The translations under genes were made by a program, and so were the position numbers. The notes under the pieces were generated by a model, which had not been told where the DNA came from, searched no databases, and worked only from the letters and a program-made list of their open reading frames with translations. This document shows positions 4,183-6,035 of a stretch of 6,035 nucleotides of DNA, one piece after another (positions within the stretch are counted from its first letter, which is position 1; each line of letters begins with the position of its first letter). This DNA comes from Alphaproteobacteria bacterium (GTDB taxonomy: Bacteria > Pseudomonadota > Alphaproteobacteria > UBA3830): NCBI GenBank assembly GCA_017416635.1, contig JAFQBQ010000223.1:1-6035 (forward strand). Reading direction: 5' to 3'.

Positions 4183-5529
4183 ATGGCAAATTATATCTTG
4201 GTATTTGTGTTATTGTTCGTAAACAGCGTTTCATTTGCGATGAATCAAAATTCACTGCAGGGGGCATCTTCTGCAGCAGATGTGAGGTTACGTGTTAGTA
4301 ATTTCAATCAGACGGCAATGCCAAGGATGAATCGTTATTCCCATGGAGACGCGACGCGTGTTGGCATACTTTCGGGGCAATTGGATCCGGATCATGATTT
4401 AATGTTTGATCGGGATAATCGAACTGAAGCCAGAGATTTGTTTGTTCAACCTTTAAATGTCAATGACTTGGGGACTTGTGCTTCCAGTGGATACATGGCA
4501 AGGGTATTAGCTATTTCAGGAGGAGGAGTTAGAGGAATAGGACCTGCGGATATGTGCGCGAGTATTGAAGGTCGTTCGAGGAAACCGTTAGCGAATTCTG
4601 TGAATTTATTTGCAGGAACATCGACTGGGGCGATAATATCGACAGCTTTAACGATGAAAAATCCAGAAACTAGTGATCCTCTGTATCCTGCTAACAATAT
4701 TGTGAGATTGTATCAAGAGGAGTGTGATAATATTTTTCAGAGAAGGACTTGGTTGGGATATTTGTTGAAATCGAAGTATAAAACTACGCCGGCGTATGAG
4801 ACATTCGCAAGATATTTTGGAGATACCAAGTTATCAGAAATCAGAGATGATGCGGATCTTTTGATTCCTCATTATAACTTGACGAATAATCATATTGATT
4901 TCTTTAAGAGTCATAAGGCGAAAGATCCACTGTTGGCACAGTATAATGATTTTTATTTGAAGGACGTTATCGCTTCTACCACTGCCGCTCCCACGTATCT
5001 CCGCCCTTTTAAATTGCAGTCGGTATATACGCAAGAGCATCATGGAAGAGATTATATATATTCGATTGATGGAGGCGTCGTGGCGAATGATCCGTCAACC
5101 TGTGCGTTGACAGAGGCAATGTCATTGTATCATAACGCTAATTCGTTTTTAGTAGTTTCGATGGGAACGGGGAGTTGTTGCGTTGAATTATCTCCGAATG
5201 GTTTGTTAGGATGGGCGAAGGATATTTCAACTATTCTGATGAATAACACATCTGAGATGTATGGGCATATGCTGAAGAAATTCGGGCAATATACCAGTCG
5301 GCCGGTTTTTTATTCACGTTTGCAGTTTTCGGTATCACCAGAACATGCTGCGATGGACAATATCAGTCAAGAAAACCTGATCTATTTACAGCATCAGTGG
5401 CAAAATGACAGCGTTATTTCATCGAAAATAGCGACGTTGAGTCAAGTGTTTAGGGAAAGTGATAAGCCTTCCAGAGAAGCATTGACCAATGGTGGTGAAA
5501 ATATACCTTCAATGTTTTTGGAGATATAG
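4183..5529 (+). CDS. Secreted patatin-like phospholipase
   Basis: Patatin-family serine acyl hydrolase, expected to cleave acyl chains from phospholipids (A-type activity), 448 residues. Residues 1-19 form a Sec signal peptide (hydrophobic YILVFVLLFV, cleavage after S-F-A). A region of about 85 residues that I do not recognise follows. The patatin domain starts near 106 with RVLAISGGGVRGIG: the oxyanion glycines are GGGVRG (113-118), the nucleophile Ser147 lies in GTSTG (145-149), and Asp296 lies in DGG (296-298). The conserved ASTTAAPTYLRP stretch is at 264-275. All catalytic parts are intact. The C-terminal part (LGWAKDIS, FYSRLQF, MDNIS) also follows the family, so the gene is full length. 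AGAGGAG lies 8 nt before the ATG. It has its own promoter and terminator, so it is probably monocistronic. In intracellular bacteria, secreted patatins act on host or vacuole membranes (known for Rickettsia and Legionella). An effector role here is inference; self-membrane turnover is possible. Confidence 0.92.
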   Translation: MANYILVFVLLFVNSVSFAMNQNSLQGASSAADVRLRVSNFNQTAMPRMNRYSHGDATRVGILSGQLDPDHDLMFDRDNRTEARDLFVQPLNVNDLGTCASSGYMARVLAISGGGVRGIGPADMCASIEGRSRKPLANSVNLFAGTSTGAIISTALTMKNPETSDPLYPANNIVRLYQEECDNIFQRRTWLGYLLKSKYKTTPAYETFARYFGDTKLSEIRDDADLLIPHYNLTNNHIDFFKSHKAKDPLLAQYNDFYLKDVIASTTAAPTYLRPFKLQSVYTQEHHGRDYIYSIDGGVVANDPSTCALTEAMSLYHNANSFLVVSMGTGSCCVELSPNGLLGWAKDISTILMNNTSEMYGHMLKKFGQYTSRPVFYSRLQFSVSPEHAAMDNISQENLIYLQHQWQNDSVISSKIATLSQVFRESDKPSREALTNGGENIPSMFLEI

Positions 5530-5577
5530 GCAGATGGCTACAAATTATATTTTTCATTGTTAACTCCTATCAAATTG

Positions 5578-5615
5578 AGCAGTCTCTTACTTCGGTAAGG
5601 GGCTGCTTTTGATTT
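5578..5615 (+). terminator. Intrinsic terminator after the patatin gene
   Basis: A 13-bp stem (5578-5590 with 5595-5607, two G-T pairs) closes on a TTCG loop with a C-G closing pair, the very stable UUCG tetraloop. It is followed by TTTT at 5607-5610 and, after GA, TTTTT. It lies 48 nt past the stop codon and isolates the patatin transcript from the superoxide dismutase gene. Confidence 0.9.
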
Positions 5616-5647
5616 TTAGATAAATATTCTTGCACCTCAAAAGTGGA

Positions 5648-5676
5648 TTGTGCCTAAACGATATTCAATTTATAAT
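5648..5676 (+). promoter_or_regulatory. Sigma-70-type promoter of the superoxide dismutase gene
   Basis: TTGTGC (5648-5653), a 17-base spacer and a perfect TATAAT (5671-5676). The start would be near 5683, giving a leader of about 20 nt that holds GGAGG (5694-5698). No Fur-like or other operator stands out. Confidence 0.6.
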
Positions 5677-5703
5677 GAGCAGGGTTGAGTTGTGGAGGTG
5701 GTT

Positions 5704-6035
5704 GTGTTTTTAGCAAAAATTGAACATAAGTATATTGATTTTGAACCGTTTTTATCATCAGAATCTGTGGAGTGTCATTATAGTAAGCACCATTCGGGGT
5801 ATGCAAATAACTTAAATGAGTTGATAAAAGGCACTTTATTTGATGGATTACCTTTGGAAGAGATAATAATAAAGTCTCGAGGCGTGAATCAGAAAGTATT
5901 TAATAACGCATCACAGCTGTTTAATCATGATTTTTACTGGAAGTGTATGGCAAAATCAGAAAAACTTCCGAATAGTAAATTGAAAAACTTAATAGATTCA
6001 CAGTTTGATGATTTTGATAAATTTCGACAAGAATA
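5704..6035 (+). CDS. sodB: Fe/Mn superoxide dismutase, N-terminal part (cut by window end)
   Basis: Converts superoxide to oxygen and hydrogen peroxide; no signal peptide, so cytoplasmic. The first 110 codons are in the window. The alpha-hairpin domain is unmistakable: SSESVECHYSKHHSGYANNLNELI aligns with the E. coli SodB stretch, giving metal ligand His25, gateway Tyr33 and His29. FNNASQLFNHDFYWKCM follows with second metal ligand His75 and Trp79. The C-terminal domain with the remaining Asp and His ligands lies beyond 6035. IKGTLFDGLPLEEII and the FNNASQLFNH wording point to the iron type, but metal choice cannot be settled from this part. The start is a GTG, 5 nt after GGAGG, with an in-frame stop at 5686. 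The residues before the first helix (FLAKIEHKYIDFEPF) lack the usual LPxLPYA wording, so the N-terminus is divergent. It is a separate unit behind its own promoter. Confidence 0.9.
   Translation, partial: MFLAKIEHKYIDFEPFLSSESVECHYSKHHSGYANNLNELIKGTLFDGLPLEEIIIKSRGVNQKVFNNASQLFNHDFYWKCMAKSEKLPNSKLKNLIDSQFDDFDKFRQE

Noticed and set aside
5533..5562. A nine-codon frame MATNYIFHC after the patatin gene that resembles the patatin start (MANYIL).
   Set aside because: It is too short, has no ribosome binding site, and the likeness is limited to a few AT-rich codons.

Overview
The window looks like a piece of an AT-rich Gram-negative genome. Most genes have clear Shine-Dalgarno sequences, there is a lipobox-type lipoprotein, and several proteins carry Sec-type signal peptides. 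A secreted patatin-type phospholipase, a GC-richer dispersed-type repeat next to a gene stump, and two TTAA-N7-TTAA promoter elements would fit a host-associated proteobacterium. My best guess is an alphaproteobacterium of the Holosporales/Rickettsiales kind. A Legionella/Coxiella-like gammaproteobacterium is possible. This placement is inference from style and motifs, not from a search.

Left part (about 95-3171): a redox/hydrolase cluster built around a divergent promoter region. On the minus strand, a zinc alcohol dehydrogenase (start at 2337) is followed 50 nt later by a lipoprotein alpha/beta hydrolase (start at 1198, end at 161). The unit ends at a hairpin terminator at 95-130. On the plus strand a flavodoxin with its own signal peptide starts at 2566. 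The hydrolase and flavodoxin are exported. The dehydrogenase appears to have had a signal peptide too, but it is out of frame by one base in a T run (2404-2407 on the minus strand), so the present protein would start at an internal ATG and stay in the cytoplasm. The intergenic region at 2338-2565 is dense in inverted repeats and holds one TTAA-N7-TTAA element.

Middle part (3172-4035): a debris zone. A 37-codon stump with a ribosome binding site and an export-like N-terminus (3223-3336) stops at the edge of a GC-richer palindromic element of a dispersed type (about 3338-3391). On the far side, a minus-strand gene of unknown function for a secreted protein (3412-4035) ends about 20 bases from the repeat with a low-complexity tail.

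Right part (4036-6035): a 147-bp divergent promoter region with a second TTAA-N7-TTAA element at the -35 position of the patatin gene. The patatin-like phospholipase (4183-5529) has a signal peptide and complete catalytic motifs, and is followed by a strong terminator with a UUCG tetraloop. The last gene is an Fe/Mn superoxide dismutase (from GTG at 5704, cut by the window end) behind a good sigma-70-type promoter.

Together the region encodes envelope or secreted enzymes (phospholipase, hydrolase, flavodoxin) beside a superoxide dismutase. The most testable new idea is that the patatin and the exported flavodoxin share control by an OmpR-type regulator (CtrA or PmrA style) through matching TTAAC-rich tandem sites.
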